A stretch of DNA of 64,000 nt from Bemisia tabaci (lineage: Eukaryota; Arthropoda; Insecta; Hemiptera; Aleyrodidae): contig NC_092793.1 of the NCBI RefSeq assembly GCF_918797505.1, positions 70,985,660 to 71,049,659 of the forward strand. The letters run 5' to 3'. The position numbers and the translations under genes were made by a program. Of this stretch, positions 1-11,200 are shown one piece after another (within the stretch, counting starts at the first letter, position 1; every line of letters begins with the position of its first letter). The notes under the pieces are model-generated. The model was not told where the DNA came from. It was given only the letters and a program-made list of their open reading frames with translations, and searched no databases.

Positions 1-420
1 ATTTTATTTTACGAAAGTTTCGGGGTTCCCGCATTCATTTCCGATTTTCAAAAGTTCCGACAAAAATTTTGATTTTTTCAAGTTACGGGGAAAGAATTTG
101 ACTTACGCCCGGATTTAATTCCAAAGATCGTTAAATTTGATCAAATAATCGGTTAAACTGACGAAAAAAACAAAATTTCGAGAAAATCTCAAAAACAGCC
201 AGAAATTCAGGGAATTCCGAAGATTCTGAGTATAGTCCTGAGAAATTGCAAAAGTTCAAAGCTTCGGAATTGATTCCGGGAATTGGCAGCATTGGGGATG
301 AAAGGAAAAGAAAAAGAAGGAAGAGGTATGAAGAGGCCTAAGGTGATTCGTCCCAGAATCTGGGAGTGGTTGAACTGGCATAAATGCGATGTTTCGTTAA
401 TAATTTCGGTAGATGTTGAC

Positions 421-690
421 TTTTTAACCAAAGAAGGACAATAACCCCTACACTTGAACCTCAAGATTCACTCTCGACCACAAATATTGCAAAATAGAGT
501 GAAAGGAAGACAGGCTTGTTTTTCGAAAAAATCGTCGTATTCGATGCTAAGGCCAATTACTGTATCGAATTCAACGCCTCTTTCTAATAAGAATCCTGCT
601 TTTATTTCTTTGAACTTGACAAATGTTTTGGTCGGGATTGATCCTTTAAGCTCATACGCAGGGATTATTGTCCCTATTTTTGGCTAAAAA
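421..690. mobile_element. MITE with about 28-bp terminal inverted repeats
   Basis: The left end reads TTTTTAACCAAAGAAGGACA and the right end is its approximate reverse complement, finishing in TTTTTGGCTAAAAA. There is no transposase reading frame. The right half recurs at about 21580-21657 (AATCCTGCTTT, then CATATGCAGGGGCTATTGTCC and TTTGGCTAAA), which shows a dispersed family. The preceding stretch, 1-420, is AT-rich with no gene or clear repeat boundary. Confidence 0.6.
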
Positions 691-1591
691 GTCGAAATCC
701 GCCGTGATTCGTTGTATTACATGCTAGTTCGACCACGCGCCAAAAACCCTGAAGCAGGGCTGAAGCTGTAAGAATACCGTTTTCTCCTTATCTCTTCAAA
801 TAGGAACATCGCCATTTCATTTCTGTAGCTTTGGTCGTTTAAAAGCTAACCTAGAGGAGGGGGGGGGTGATAAATTAAGGTAAACTTGTATCTTTCTTAT
901 ACTACATCAGAATAAGTCAGGATGAATCATCTTAATCAATTTAATCGAATTGAAGTACATTTGTGCGAATTTTGATTTCGTGTGTGAATCGTTAACTTTC
1001 TTTGCCGCGCATTTAAATTTCTGGGTTGATTTCTAAGAAAAACGTCCTAGGCAAGGCTTAATTATTTGAGTTAAAACGATCTGATAATAGTGCTAGTTCC
1101 ACACTATACACCATAGGAAAAACAAAATCGAGGATTTTCTTCTTTTGAGTTAATATTAACCATTCATAATTGACCATAATATGACGGGCCATGCTGAGTG
1201 GCGAGACTTTAAATCGCGAGGTTATTGTCATTGAGCACAATTGCGCATTCGAATTAGCGCTAAACTGGATAAGCATGCTTTCGCTGGATCATACTCTCCG
1301 CCCGACTCGCTTGAAATTAAGATCCGGATACCGACTTGAACGACTGCGATTTCTCATCCTGAATAGAACCACCCAGAGTTCAGTACATAGTACAAATTAT
1401 AATTAGGTAGCATTATGAAAGACTTCCCTCTCCTTATCCCACTCTCCCTTTTTATGGCACCTCTCTCTAGACAATTTTAAGGGCTCAGAACCATCTACGT
1501 ACCCCGTTGTCAAAATGTATGCATTGGAAGATGCATTGCGTGTTCAGTGTGGATCCTGGATCCCTGGCTTCGGTGCAACGCATTCTGAATA
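691..1591. other. Intergenic stretch without a recognised gene
   Basis: Only short, unlike reading frames are present. A run of nine G lies at 859-867. I see no RNA gene or clear repeat. Confidence 0.5.
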
Positions 1592-2006
1592 CAGTAGAGT
1601 CTCGATTATTCGCGCCTTGGTTATCCGCGATTCGGATTATCCACGGTCTGTGGAGCGGACTTTATTTTTTTTTTAATTTTTCGAGAGAGAACATTTTTCC
1701 GGAGAAATTCGGGGTCATTCCTCTCCTCTTTGGAAAAACCATCTCTTTATTTGTACGCGCACGTGAAGGCCTCCATCGTTACCTGAGTGTTAACTGTTGA
1801 TTTGTTTAACATGTAACGTTTATTGATTCTTAGTTAATAATTATATTCTTTTCTAGTGCATGGTAAGTGTCTTTACTGATTCCTTTAAAATACAGTCTTT
1901 CCGATTACTTTTTCCGGCCGTCTTGCGTAGATTCGGATTATCCGCGATTTTAGATTATCCGCGGTATCTCCGGTCCCAATTATCGCGGATAATCGAGACT
2001 CTACTA
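1592..2006. mobile_element. pogo/Tigger-like MITE
   Basis: The left end CAGTAGAGTCTCGATTATTC and the right end ATAATCGAGACTCTACT are inverted copies, and both ends carry further TTATCCGCG-type subrepeats. TA dinucleotides flank both ends (1590-1591 and 2007-2008). A CAGT start, the GATTATCCG motifs and a TA duplication are typical of pogo/Tigger elements of the Tc1/mariner superfamily. At about 415 bp with no transposase frame it is non-autonomous. The last base of the right repeat appears mutated. Confidence 0.7.
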
Positions 2007-2018
2007 TATATGTATATT

Positions 2019-2221
2019 CTGTGGCGAGGCGTGAATGATAGATTATCGATATACTTCCCCTTTTGAAGCCGTGGTCAAGAATCGATTATCGATACTTCTT
2101 CTTTTGAAGCTGTGGCAAAGGATCTATTATTAGGGGTGTTCGTTACAAATACCCTGTTTATCGATCCTTTTTCGTAGGTTTAAATGACCGATCGATCGAT
2201 CTATCGCAAAGTGCACCACGC
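2019..2221. mobile_element. ATCGAT-rich hAT-like MITE, copy 1
   Basis: It carries the family landmarks in order: GTGGCGAGGCGTG, paired GATTATCGAT motifs with TTTTGAAGC(C/T)GTGG, CCCTGTTTATCGATCC, GTAGGTTTAAATG, GATCGATCGAT and CGCAAAG. The CCTTTTGAAGC block is partly duplicated here. The ends are worn and no target duplication is clear. Better copies lie at 47179, 55495 and 57571. Confidence 0.65.
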
Positions 2222-3222
2222 TTATATTATACACTTACATTTTTAAATATTTCATGTGGATTCTTTTGAAAAAATCAAATATTCAGTCTCTAAATCAACT
2301 ATCAAGGAATGTTCGTGCCGGAAACCATCCTCTAAATTTTGAAATAAAATCAAAAGAACCGTTTCCAACAAACCACAGATGTATATGATACCACTTCCCT
2401 GCCGAGCTTTTGTCCTTTGCGGCCCCCGGTACGGAACCGCCCTTCCCCCCGTCCCGGGCCCCCGAAACTTCCCAGTAGATTGCTGTAGATACTGAATTTT
2501 CAATTTTTTCGAAACGACCCTCAAAATGGTTAAAATTTGAAATAGATCAAATCTACAACGCCCAGAATGTATCGCGCCAAAGTTGAGAATCCATCTCCAG
2601 TGGATCAAAAAAGGCTATTCTCCATTGTGACATGGGCCCTGTCATGAATATGTTATTTCAGGGCTTATGTCACACTGGAGGTATAGTTTCGTTTACTTCA
2701 CATATTTCCAAGTGCGTGACATTACGATATGATAAAGTATGATACATTATAAAGTCGACAGATCCAAAGGAATTTAATTGTGTCGCAGCGGCGGAAAGCG
2801 TCAATGAATATTTCTCAATTTTTTTTCTTTTTTTTCTTAAAAATGTTCTTCTCAATTCGACCAGAAAGTCCTGAAATGAACACTATGAACACTCTGCGAC
2901 GCGGTGTCAAGGTGAAACACCCTGACATTGTCATGCAGTTCCGCATGTCCGCCCCTATGATTTTGACCGCTTCAACTGATAAGAGAATTAAAAAATGTAT
3001 CGTGACGGACGCGGCCAGTCTCTGATTAGTGCGACAGCCTTGCATCATTCACCTGTACGATAAATAAAATTTGAGAAAAAGTTGGAAAATATGAAATGAA
3101 ACCCAGGTGATTCTGGTTGAATGTGTCCAATTGATCTCTTTCCTATGACGCAGCAAGTCTTTCGTGTAGCTTAGCTAGACATTGCCTAGGAAAGCTGTTT
3201 TCTTGTGGAACCCAATTTTTCG
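2222..3222. other. Intergenic stretch without a recognised gene
   Basis: There is a short GC-rich patch near 2400-2465 and otherwise AT-rich sequence. The reading frames on both strands are short and resemble no protein I know. Confidence 0.4.
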
Positions 3223-3312
3223 TAGTGTAGACTCTAATTTGGCGTATTAATGCTAAAAGGAACTATGTGCATAAGGGTTTCACGCGACATGGTTCCCTTT
3301 GCACATATATGT
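3223..3312. repeat. Dispersed hairpin element, copy 1
   Basis: The core AAAAGGAACT ... AGGGTTTCACGCGACATGG ... TTCCCTTT is an imperfect hairpin. An inverted relative lies at 6233-6310. Confidence 0.45.
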
Positions 3313-3560
3313 CAAATGGCAGTTTTAAAAAAACGCTCCTCCTGCCGGATTTAGTGACCGGAGCTCCATCCGGGTTCAAAGGCCGTATCCGTCAGATACG
3401 AATTTAGGAGTCATACATCTTCGGCCATTGAACTTAGAACAAAGACATCAAATATGTTTATACAGATTTTAATTTCGACTCCCTTATCACATCCTAAGCT
3501 ATCTTTAAAGGCACACTTTTATTTAATATATCTACGTCTGAGGGCACCGTGTAAGTATAA

Positions 3561-4762
3561 AGAAAAATGAGAGCTTTCTGAATATATGTATGATATTAAT
3601 AAAATTTTAAATTTTGACCCACTTTTGGGGGAATTATACAAGGTCCCCATTTCGTAAATTTTCGTTTTTCGATATTTTCGGTTGTTCGGTTCGCACGGAG
3701 CAAAACAAAAACAATCCTAAATGAAAGTAGAGGGCTTAAGGTTTAAAACAAGCCCAAGTTCATCTTGGGGAAACGATTAGAAGCGGAGTTATGAGTCTTC
3801 AAAGTTGACGCGGCGCGCGGGAACCTTGTATGTTCCGAGTCTCAAGGTCACCTGCGCCCCCCGGATTGCCCATAGGTCGCAAGTTTTTGTGTTTTTATAC
3901 TTCTGTAGGTCGGTTTTAATGTATATCATTCAATGTAAATAGAATATTCGGAATTTTTTAATTTTACGGGAGGAGCGAGAGGGGGCTTAGAGTATCAACC
4001 ATTATGTCTATCATACCTCATTAAACATTTGCTGACGATGACGATTCTGCTCTTATAATTTAGAAGAAACCATGGACCCTCAGTTCAAATATACATATGC
4101 TCCATACAGAACTGAACCATTTAGAAATTATAACCCATTGATGCCAAATTTTGGGGTACCCCTAATTTTAAAATGTTTTAATTGAGCTATAGCTACAGCG
4201 CTTGACGGAACTCACTTGGTAAAGCCAAATAGTTTCTGGTAGAAGCAGACGAGCTTTGAGCTTCAAAACAAGTCTCAGTTATTCTTGAGGGGGCTATTTG
4301 AAACGCAGTTAAAATTTTTTGACGTTAATGTGGTGTACCTCGCCGAAGGCTCATTGTGTAAAATTAAAAAATTCTGATTAAACTATCTTCATTGAATGAT
4401 TCACATTAAAATGACCTACAGAAGCATAAAAACACAAAAACTTGCAACCTGCAGGCAATCCGGGGCGCGCAGGTGACCTTGAGACTCGGAACATACAAGG
4501 TTCCCGCGCGCCGCGTCAACTTTGAAGACTCATAACTCCGCTTCTAATCGTTTCCCCAAGATCATCTTGGGCTTGTTTTAAAGCTTAAACGCTCTACTTT
4601 CATTTGAAATTGTTTTTGTTTTAATCCGTGCGAACCGAACAACCGAAAATCTCAAAAAACGAAAATTTACGAAAGGGGGACCTTGTAAAATGACCCAAAA
4701 GTGGGTCAAATTTTAAAATTTTATTAATTTGATACATACATTCTGAAAGCTCTCATTTTTCT
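3561..4762. repeat. Long inverted repeat (foldback), arms about 405 bp
   Basis: The left arm (3561-3967) and right arm (4358-4762) are reverse complements with scattered mismatches and small indels. They can be followed continuously from AGAAAAATGAGAGCTTTCT at the outer end to GAATTTTTTAATTTTAC at the inner end. The spacer of about 390 bp (3968-4357) is unrelated. A transcript would fold into a hairpin with over 350 base pairs. There is no coding potential. It could be a foldback transposon, two head-to-head insertions, or an endogenous siRNA source; sequence alone does not decide. Confidence 0.85.
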
Positions 4763-5937
4763 GGAAATTTTGACACCAAGATCATCTTCCTACGACAAAC
4801 CGTTGAGAAGTTATGCTAATTTAAAGGTTTTGACTTTGACCCCCTCTCCCCCCTTTTCCCTGGGGGTTAGGCAAAAAATATGACCAGTTTTGAGTGTCTG
4901 GGAAGACCCTCTATCATCCCTGAGAAAATCGTACGATTCCGTGTTTAGGCCGATTTGGCCGTTTTGTTGTTTTCAGTTGGAGGCTCTGTGAAGGGGTACT
5001 TCTTTATTTTATTTTAAATGTGTGCTTTGACTTCCTCCTATCCTCCTCTCGTGCCCCCTCAATACTAATCAAAGTAACGAATCTGAAAAAAAATGCGATA
5101 ACAAATCACGAATCGTGACAAAACCATTATTTTAAGGCCTAACCTTCCGAAACACGCTTAATTTTTTAGGATAGAATTCAATCATTCAAGAACCCTGATT
5201 ATGTTTGCGTCGTGTTGGATGTCCTCGTGAATTATATTGCTCAATGATTCGACCTGGCAAGTCGATCATTCTATTGAAAGCAATTTTTCGCTCATCGCTA
5301 ACAGTGAATTTTTTCACTAACTCAAATTCAATTATTTTCGATTTTAATTTTTTTCGCATTTAAAACAGTCGGAAGCTTGCATCCTGGCCCATTCGAAATC
5401 AAGGCAACTAACACGGTTTTATACCTTGAATGCTTTCTTATTCATCAATATTCCAGCTATAAATGCTAATTCGATTCCTGGAAGATTTAATTTCTCACCC
5501 CACGTCTCATGCAATTGAGCCGCCCAATATCAAATCCGTCTAAACATCCTAATCGTAGTCGCAGAATCCATGGTTTAAGTATAGGACTTCTAAAGTTCAT
5601 GACTTCCTAGCTCTTATGCGATTCGCAAGCCAAGAGGAACAAGTTAGTTTTCGCCTGTCGATTCTTAGTACTTTCCTCGAGTATTTTTTAAATTGTCAGC
5701 AGGGGTCTTCTTGCATCCGCAACAATTCTGACTTGTCGTTTTATAGTTTGAGTACCGTCGAGGAAAACATTTATTTTTTCATCAGTTTCATAGTGAATAG
5801 TTTTTGGAACAAGCAGTGTTTCTTCTCCCATACTGCGTTGTCCAAAGTACAGTGAACAAAGTGCAACAGCTGAGCCGAGGCGCCGAGACTGAGTTTGCCA
5901 TATCTACACTCTACAGAGATTGTTACGGTAACGTTTA
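4763..5937. other. Intergenic stretch without a recognised gene
   Basis: AT-rich sequence with short frames only. Nothing recognisable was found on either strand. Confidence 0.4.
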
Positions 5938-6165
5938 GTGTGTAATTTAACTCAAGTAGGTGGTAGATTTATAATTTCTTTCATGGGCGGGAATTTTGAA
6001 TTGATACATTGGGAAACGTCATTATCTTGGTTAGGAATAACTTTTGATATTTTCCGTCGCTCAAATCGTATTCCACGTGAAATTCTGGTAAGAAATACAT
6101 TTGTCATATTGCTTAACTTGGTAGTTTGTCTATAGTGGTTCATTCCACCAGAGAGTGGAGAGTTT
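5938..6165. repeat. Degenerate dispersed repeat, related to 7095-7215
   Basis: Shared landmarks, in the same order in both places, are ACTTTTGATA, TTTTC, a CAAATCGT motif, GTTTGTCT and CATTCCACC. A third scrap lies at about 6340-6400. These pieces alternate with the two LINE scraps, as if a composite unit of roughly 0.8 kb had been duplicated. Confidence 0.4.
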
Positions 6166-6232
6166 GAGTCGTCGAAAATGGGACTCGCGGTGATAATTGG
6201 ATTTCTTATTTTCTTATTTCTCTTTTCTTATT

Positions 6233-6312
6233 TATGCCAAAAGGAACTGTGCCTCGCGCAAACCCCATGCAAGTAGTTCCTTTTAGAATAAATACGCCCA
6301 ATTAAGGGTGTC
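6233..6312. repeat. Dispersed hairpin element, copy 2 (inverted)
   Basis: GCCAAAAGGAACTGTG and TAGTTCCTTTTAG are inverted around a GCGCAAACCCC loop. This is the same family as 3223-3312 but in the opposite orientation. Confidence 0.45.
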
Positions 6313-6404
6313 CACTACTTCACGCTCTTGCGAGCAGGAATTTTGAATTTATAAATTGAAACACGTTAGTATCTTTGTTAGAAGTTACATACTGTAAGAG
6401 CCGT

Positions 6405-6645
6405 TTCTACAGCGCTCTCTAGCGCTCTGCGACGCCTAACCGCCACAGTGCTCGTCCTCCTACACCTCTTCAGGGAGTTGCACTCCTTCTTTTCACGTAA
6501 GGAACCCCTGTCGCCACCCTTTCACTGGGCTTTCTTTCGTCTCCTTCCTGGAAGAACCCAATCAAGCAACTTCTTTGGCAACCTCTCCTCCGTCATCCTC
6601 TGAACGTGACCATGTCATTTTCGACCTTCATGATTACAGTAATGC
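6405..6645 (-). mobile_element. LINE ORF2 C-terminal scrap, frameshifted
   Basis: Reading leftwards on the minus strand, the translation contains HVQRMTEERLPKKLLDW followed by a PGRRRK-like run, then loses frame. The pattern RM..ERLP..(V/L)L.W.P.GRR(R)RGRP is the usual tail after the reverse transcriptase domain of many insect non-LTR retrotransposons. It is a close relative of the scrap at 6705-6915. No reverse transcriptase core remains. Confidence 0.5.
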
Positions 6646-6704
6646 ACATGGTTTTACATTCTATCATTACGGAAAGTTAGGAGTTAGTTACATACATGAA
6701 AGTT

Positions 6705-6915
6705 GCTTCTACAACGCACTCAGGCGTTCTGCGACATCCAAACGCCACATGTGCCTATGTCTTCCCAAAGGTTATCGGGCAACTGAAAATTCAACGTCTC
6801 CTCGTCAACGCCTTGCCTCCATCCCTCCATGGGACGTCCCCGTTGCACTCTCCCAGACGGCACCCAATCCAAAACTTGTTCGGGCAACCTCTCCTCCGAC
6901 ATTCTTTGCACTTGT
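6705..6915 (-). mobile_element. LINE ORF2 C-terminal scrap
   Basis: A minus-strand frame of about 63 codons reads MQRMSEERLPEQVLDWVPSG followed by a QRGRPMEGWRQGV motif. This matches the basic, tryptophan-containing C-terminal tail of non-LTR retrotransposon ORF2 proteins. It is isolated, without the polymerase or endonuclease domains, and so is a dead fragment. Family placement (Jockey, RTE, CR1 and others) cannot be decided from so little. Confidence 0.6.
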
Positions 6916-7226
6916 CCATATCACACTAACTACCTGGACATGACGTCGTGCCGATACCACTTTGAACCTTCATCACCTGGCAAACACTTCGTTACGGACA
7001 CGGCCCCGTCTCGAGATGCCGGCAGACCACCGCCAAAAATCCATTTCAGTTCCCCTCAACGTATCTTGCGTTCGCTCGAAGGTCACATTTTACCAGGAGC
7101 TTGAGTCACAAGTTACTTTTGATAATTTTCGGTGCACAAATCGTGTCTGATGAGACAGCACTTATAATATGGCTTAAATTGTCAGTTTGTCTGGTGATCC
7201 ATTCCACCGGGACCTTCCTACCCAGA

Positions 7227-7625
7227 CAGGGTATCCACCGGTCCCCAAAGTATCCAATGTCCCCGATTATGGAAGGGTGTCCGCGATATCCCCAGAAGTC
7301 CCCAATTTTTTTGTTCAGGTCCCCAAAAAATGACAAAAATCGTCCTGAACACCGGCATTTTGAAATTATCCCACCAGCCGCGGCGGCGCGGTATAACCAG
7401 GAAAGACCATATAGCCATGAAGAAACTGAAGTGTTGCTTGGTTTTTCGTACGTTTTCATCGGTTCAACATGATTTGTAAAATTAGTCGTATAAAATACGC
7501 CTTTGATTGCTCTAACTAGCTCCCTTTCTCTTAAGTACTATTTCGGGAGAAAAGTCCCCAATTTTCTTGAAGAAACACCCCTGAAAGTCCCCAATCATGG
7601 TTTTTTAAAACTGGTAGACACCCTG
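7227..7625. mobile_element. CAGGGTGTC-type TIR element
   Basis: The left end CAGGGTATCCACCGG and right end GGTAGACACCCTG are inverted repeats. The interior carries repeated GTCCCCAA motifs and no transposase. Elements with related ends lie at 53536-53835, 60377-60664 and 63889 to the window end. Confidence 0.55.
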
Positions 7626-7639
7626 CCAGAGCCGGGGTC

Positions 7640-8281
7640 GTGGAAAACGGTGATAGTGAAGCGTGTGGAGGAGGACGGGTGCTCGGGCTGGAGCTTTGGG
7701 AGAGCGGCGGGGGCTGGAGGCATGGGTTCCCGGAAGCCGGACATGGTCGGGAGGATGGGAGGATGGAAGCAGGTCACTCGCTGGCAGTGGCCTAGTGCCT
7801 AGTGCCCCGGCGCGGCCGTGCGCCTTCGCTCAGCGTCTTGTCTTCAACTCTCTCGGAGTCGGAGTGTCCGTCTCTGTGTGTTGGTGCCGTCCTCGTCGCT
7901 CCCGCGGGCTCCCGCGCCGCCGTCTCTCTCGCTCGCCGACTCTCCCGGACGAAGCGCGGTCTCGCGGGATCAGTCGCATCCGGCTCTGTCCCCGCCGCGC
8001 GCCTCGCGCCGTCCGCCGCGCAAGCCGCGTCTCCAGTCGAGCTTTTGCCTCCTTCGGCGTCGCCTCGTACCCGTCCTCGTCCTCGTCCTTCTCCCCCTCC
8101 CCGCCCGCCCGCCCGCTTGCCCCGTCACATTATCACCCCAGAGCTTTTGTCGCCCTCTTCCCAGTCGTCTTTTCTCCCGAGTTCGGAGACCTTTCCCGTC
8201 GTCCGCGCTTCCCGGGTTCCGTGTGTGCTCAGTGAAAAGTGTGCGAGAGTGTGCGTGCGTATGTGTTTTGGTGAACAGGAT
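7640..8281 (+). promoter_or_regulatory. CpG-rich promoter/5' leader of the ZC3H12 gene
   Basis: This is the most GC- and CpG-rich stretch on the left side of the window and sits directly before the first coding exon. A TCAGT initiator occurs at 8229-8233, giving a likely start near 8231 and a leader of about 50 nt. The frame upstream of the chosen ATG stays open back to 7802 without being recognisable protein, as expected for GC-rich DNA. Transcription could also start further upstream. Confidence 0.55.
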
Positions 8282-11200
8282 ATGACCCTTTTACAGACCC
8301 TGGTGAGTTGTCCGCTGATTCTTATTCATAAGCACTGGTAAAAAAAACCTCTTGGTTCAAGAGTGCAGTTCCTTGTCGTCGGATTTAAGAGTCTGGACTC
8401 TTGTTTCAAGCGGATTTTGAATTGAATCAATGCAAAATCCGCTTGAAACAAGAGTTGAAGACTCTTAAATCCGACGACAAGAAACTGCACTCGTAAGTCA
8501 GTGCATCGCGGCATTGGTCCAAGAGGTTTTTTTTACCGGTGAGGGACATGCGTCTCCGCCAAACGAAGGGTGACATGTTCACGAAAAGATGGGAAATCCA
8601 CCACTAAACCTTGGTCGTCACGTTTTTTGAAACTTTTGAACGGTTCCAATCCCACCCACCTTTTGTCATCAATAGGGCTTGGACTTCTCACAAAATGTGT
8701 TTGGGGTATATCTCGTGGATTCCATTTTCATGCCCGTCATTCTTGAAAAATCGGTACGTTTTTTGGTCGGAATCCTTGAAAAGTCAGAAAAATTGCCTCC
8801 CAGCAATATGTTTTGCGTCCTTAACGCCTCAGGATCTATGAGAGCCAACAAAATCGTTGGATTATATGGATCCCTTTAAATTTTTGTACACTTTTGGCTG
8901 AAATTCATGCTCTCGTGACAATGCTGACTGATGGAGCATGAAACACGCGAGGGGATGTACACATCGGATTTCCATCAGGGTAGTGCTGAACAGCTTGTGC
9001 AGCTGTTAAAGTCCTGGTAGTGTGAGATCAATGCATTTAGGTTATTAAAAATGATCTTAGTCGTCACTTTTCGCGCTCTGATTCGAAATCATGAGATCTG
9101 AATGTTGCGGCGCGGCGTTGCTCTCGGCTCTTTTTGAAGTTTCCGCGGCTCTTTAAGTGAAAATGTCTGCGATACTAATATTTCTGACAAATTTCATAAT
9201 AAGAATAGGTTTTTGAATCGGAAAAATGAAGTAGAAATTCTGCGGTTGTTGTGAACTAGTTCCTTCTTTAACTCGGAAGCATTTCCAACAGATAATTTGA
9301 ATTTTTCTCGGGGGGGGGGGGGGGGGTAATTTTCACCTCAAGATCAGTGAATCGATAAGTCTTAGCGTTAGTAAAATTACGAGGATATTTTGATGAAAGA
9401 TAATTGCAAATGCATGGTTTCATAAATGATAAATTTCGGTGCGTTCAAAATAGGTATAGTAAGACAAACCTTCCAGAAGACGGTTAAACACGTGTTCGCA
9501 TCTCTTTGTAAACATTCTCATTGTTTGGGAGAGTGATCTCGCCGTGTGTTATTAAAGTACCAGCAACTTTGACTCGTGTCTGGGAGATGACAGTGTGACA
9601 TTCCCGATGCATAGTTGTTCGAGACGACATCAGTGACAAAACAAGGCCTGATAGGATCAGCGTTCAGCGCATTGACGTCAAGTTACATCGCGCGTATATT
9701 TGATGCGCAAATAAGTACCGTTTAAGTCGTAATCAAGATTCCTGTGTTTTTCGAAAGCTCTATGTCAGCGTGAACGTATTTATTTTCAATTACCAGCTAT
9801 AATCTCTCATGATTGTCAGTGTCCCTGAACAAGAAGCTTATTTTGATCTTGCTCGTTGCCATCAGCGATGATTCTAGCAGGTTGACAACACTGCATTTCT
9901 TCCATTGATATGCTTGGTAAATAATCGATTTTCATTGAGACGGACAACTTCTCCTAGAATCGATAATTTATGATGGATTTAAATGAGGGGGGGGGGGGGG
10001 ATTTTACCAACTTTCGAAAATCACCAATGGTTCGAGTATTTTCATTTTTTATTTTAGCATTACATTAAAGCTGTAAAATAGTATAAATGCATGCAGACTA
10101 TGCTGTATTTCCCTGCAGCTTTCACAAATTTACCCACAAACTAAATACATCTTGGTGCCGTTGCCTTTCAGCTGTTGTCAGTAGCTTGTTGAAATTTTCG
10201 TACTTTTCTCACCGATCGTTAAAGTCTCTCAAGAGTCACCGGTGTGTATTACTGTTTTAGACTCCCCTCCCTGTCATTTTTGTTCCGCGGATCTCCTGTA
10301 TTTGAACTGACATTCGTTGCCCACGTGAATTTATTCAATTTTCTTACCATTCCGTAAAATCTCCGAAGAATCTTAAACTCGTGAAAATCGACAAAAGATT
10401 CGAGTGTTCTTATTTTTCCTACAAGTATTACCAGGACCGGTTCAGCACTTTTAGGGGCTCAGTATTACCAGGTATAAAAGGACCCGTACATTGCGGGTTG
10501 TGTACTTTGTAAATTAAAGGCGGCTCACGTTTCCAAGAAAACGAAGGGTCCCAGACGCCCACACTTCGGTCCCAGGAGATCAAAAAATACTACCGTTGAA
10601 GCCTTGAGGTCCCCGTGAAAATGATCTATAGTTTCTGAGGGGCCGCGTTTTTACTTGAGTCCATTAAAATTGCAGTCTTAGCTTCTCCAAAACTCTAATT
10701 TTATGGGCACGGAGCCCCAAAAATTCTAGTCTTATCCCCATCACTCCCCTCAATAAAGAAAAAAATTGTGGAATGCAGACTCTAGGGGTCCCATGAGGGA
10801 TTTAATCGATCTTCTAGCCGAAAAAAAAGAGGAAATTTTCGTCGAAATTCAGTCTCAGGTTTCCGAATGGTTGTTAGGAGGATTAAAGCCGACTTTAATG
10901 GCCCCATCACCCCTTGATCTAGTCATTAATACTGTCAGTATTTCGTTGAAGTTTTCTTTTTTACTTTTCTCAGCGTTCGTACAAGTCTCCGAAGAGTCAC
11001 CAATGCGCGCTGCGTCTAAACTACTGTTCATCGCCCACGTGCGTTTTCTTACTTTTCTCACCATTCGTTAAAGTCTCCGAAGAATTTCAGCCGGAGCCCT
11101 CTTCATCAGTAGCGGATCCATCAAATTGGCAACATTGTTTGCTCCTCATTTAAACCTATGGAAATGTATCGATTCTTGCAGGAGCCAGGTGCTCCGACAA

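Noticed and set aside
7802..8341. Long GC-rich frame upstream of and including the ZC3H12 start
   Set aside because: All three + frames are open here, the composition is low-complexity Arg/Pro/Ser, and a TCAGT initiator lies at 8229; more likely promoter and leader than protein.
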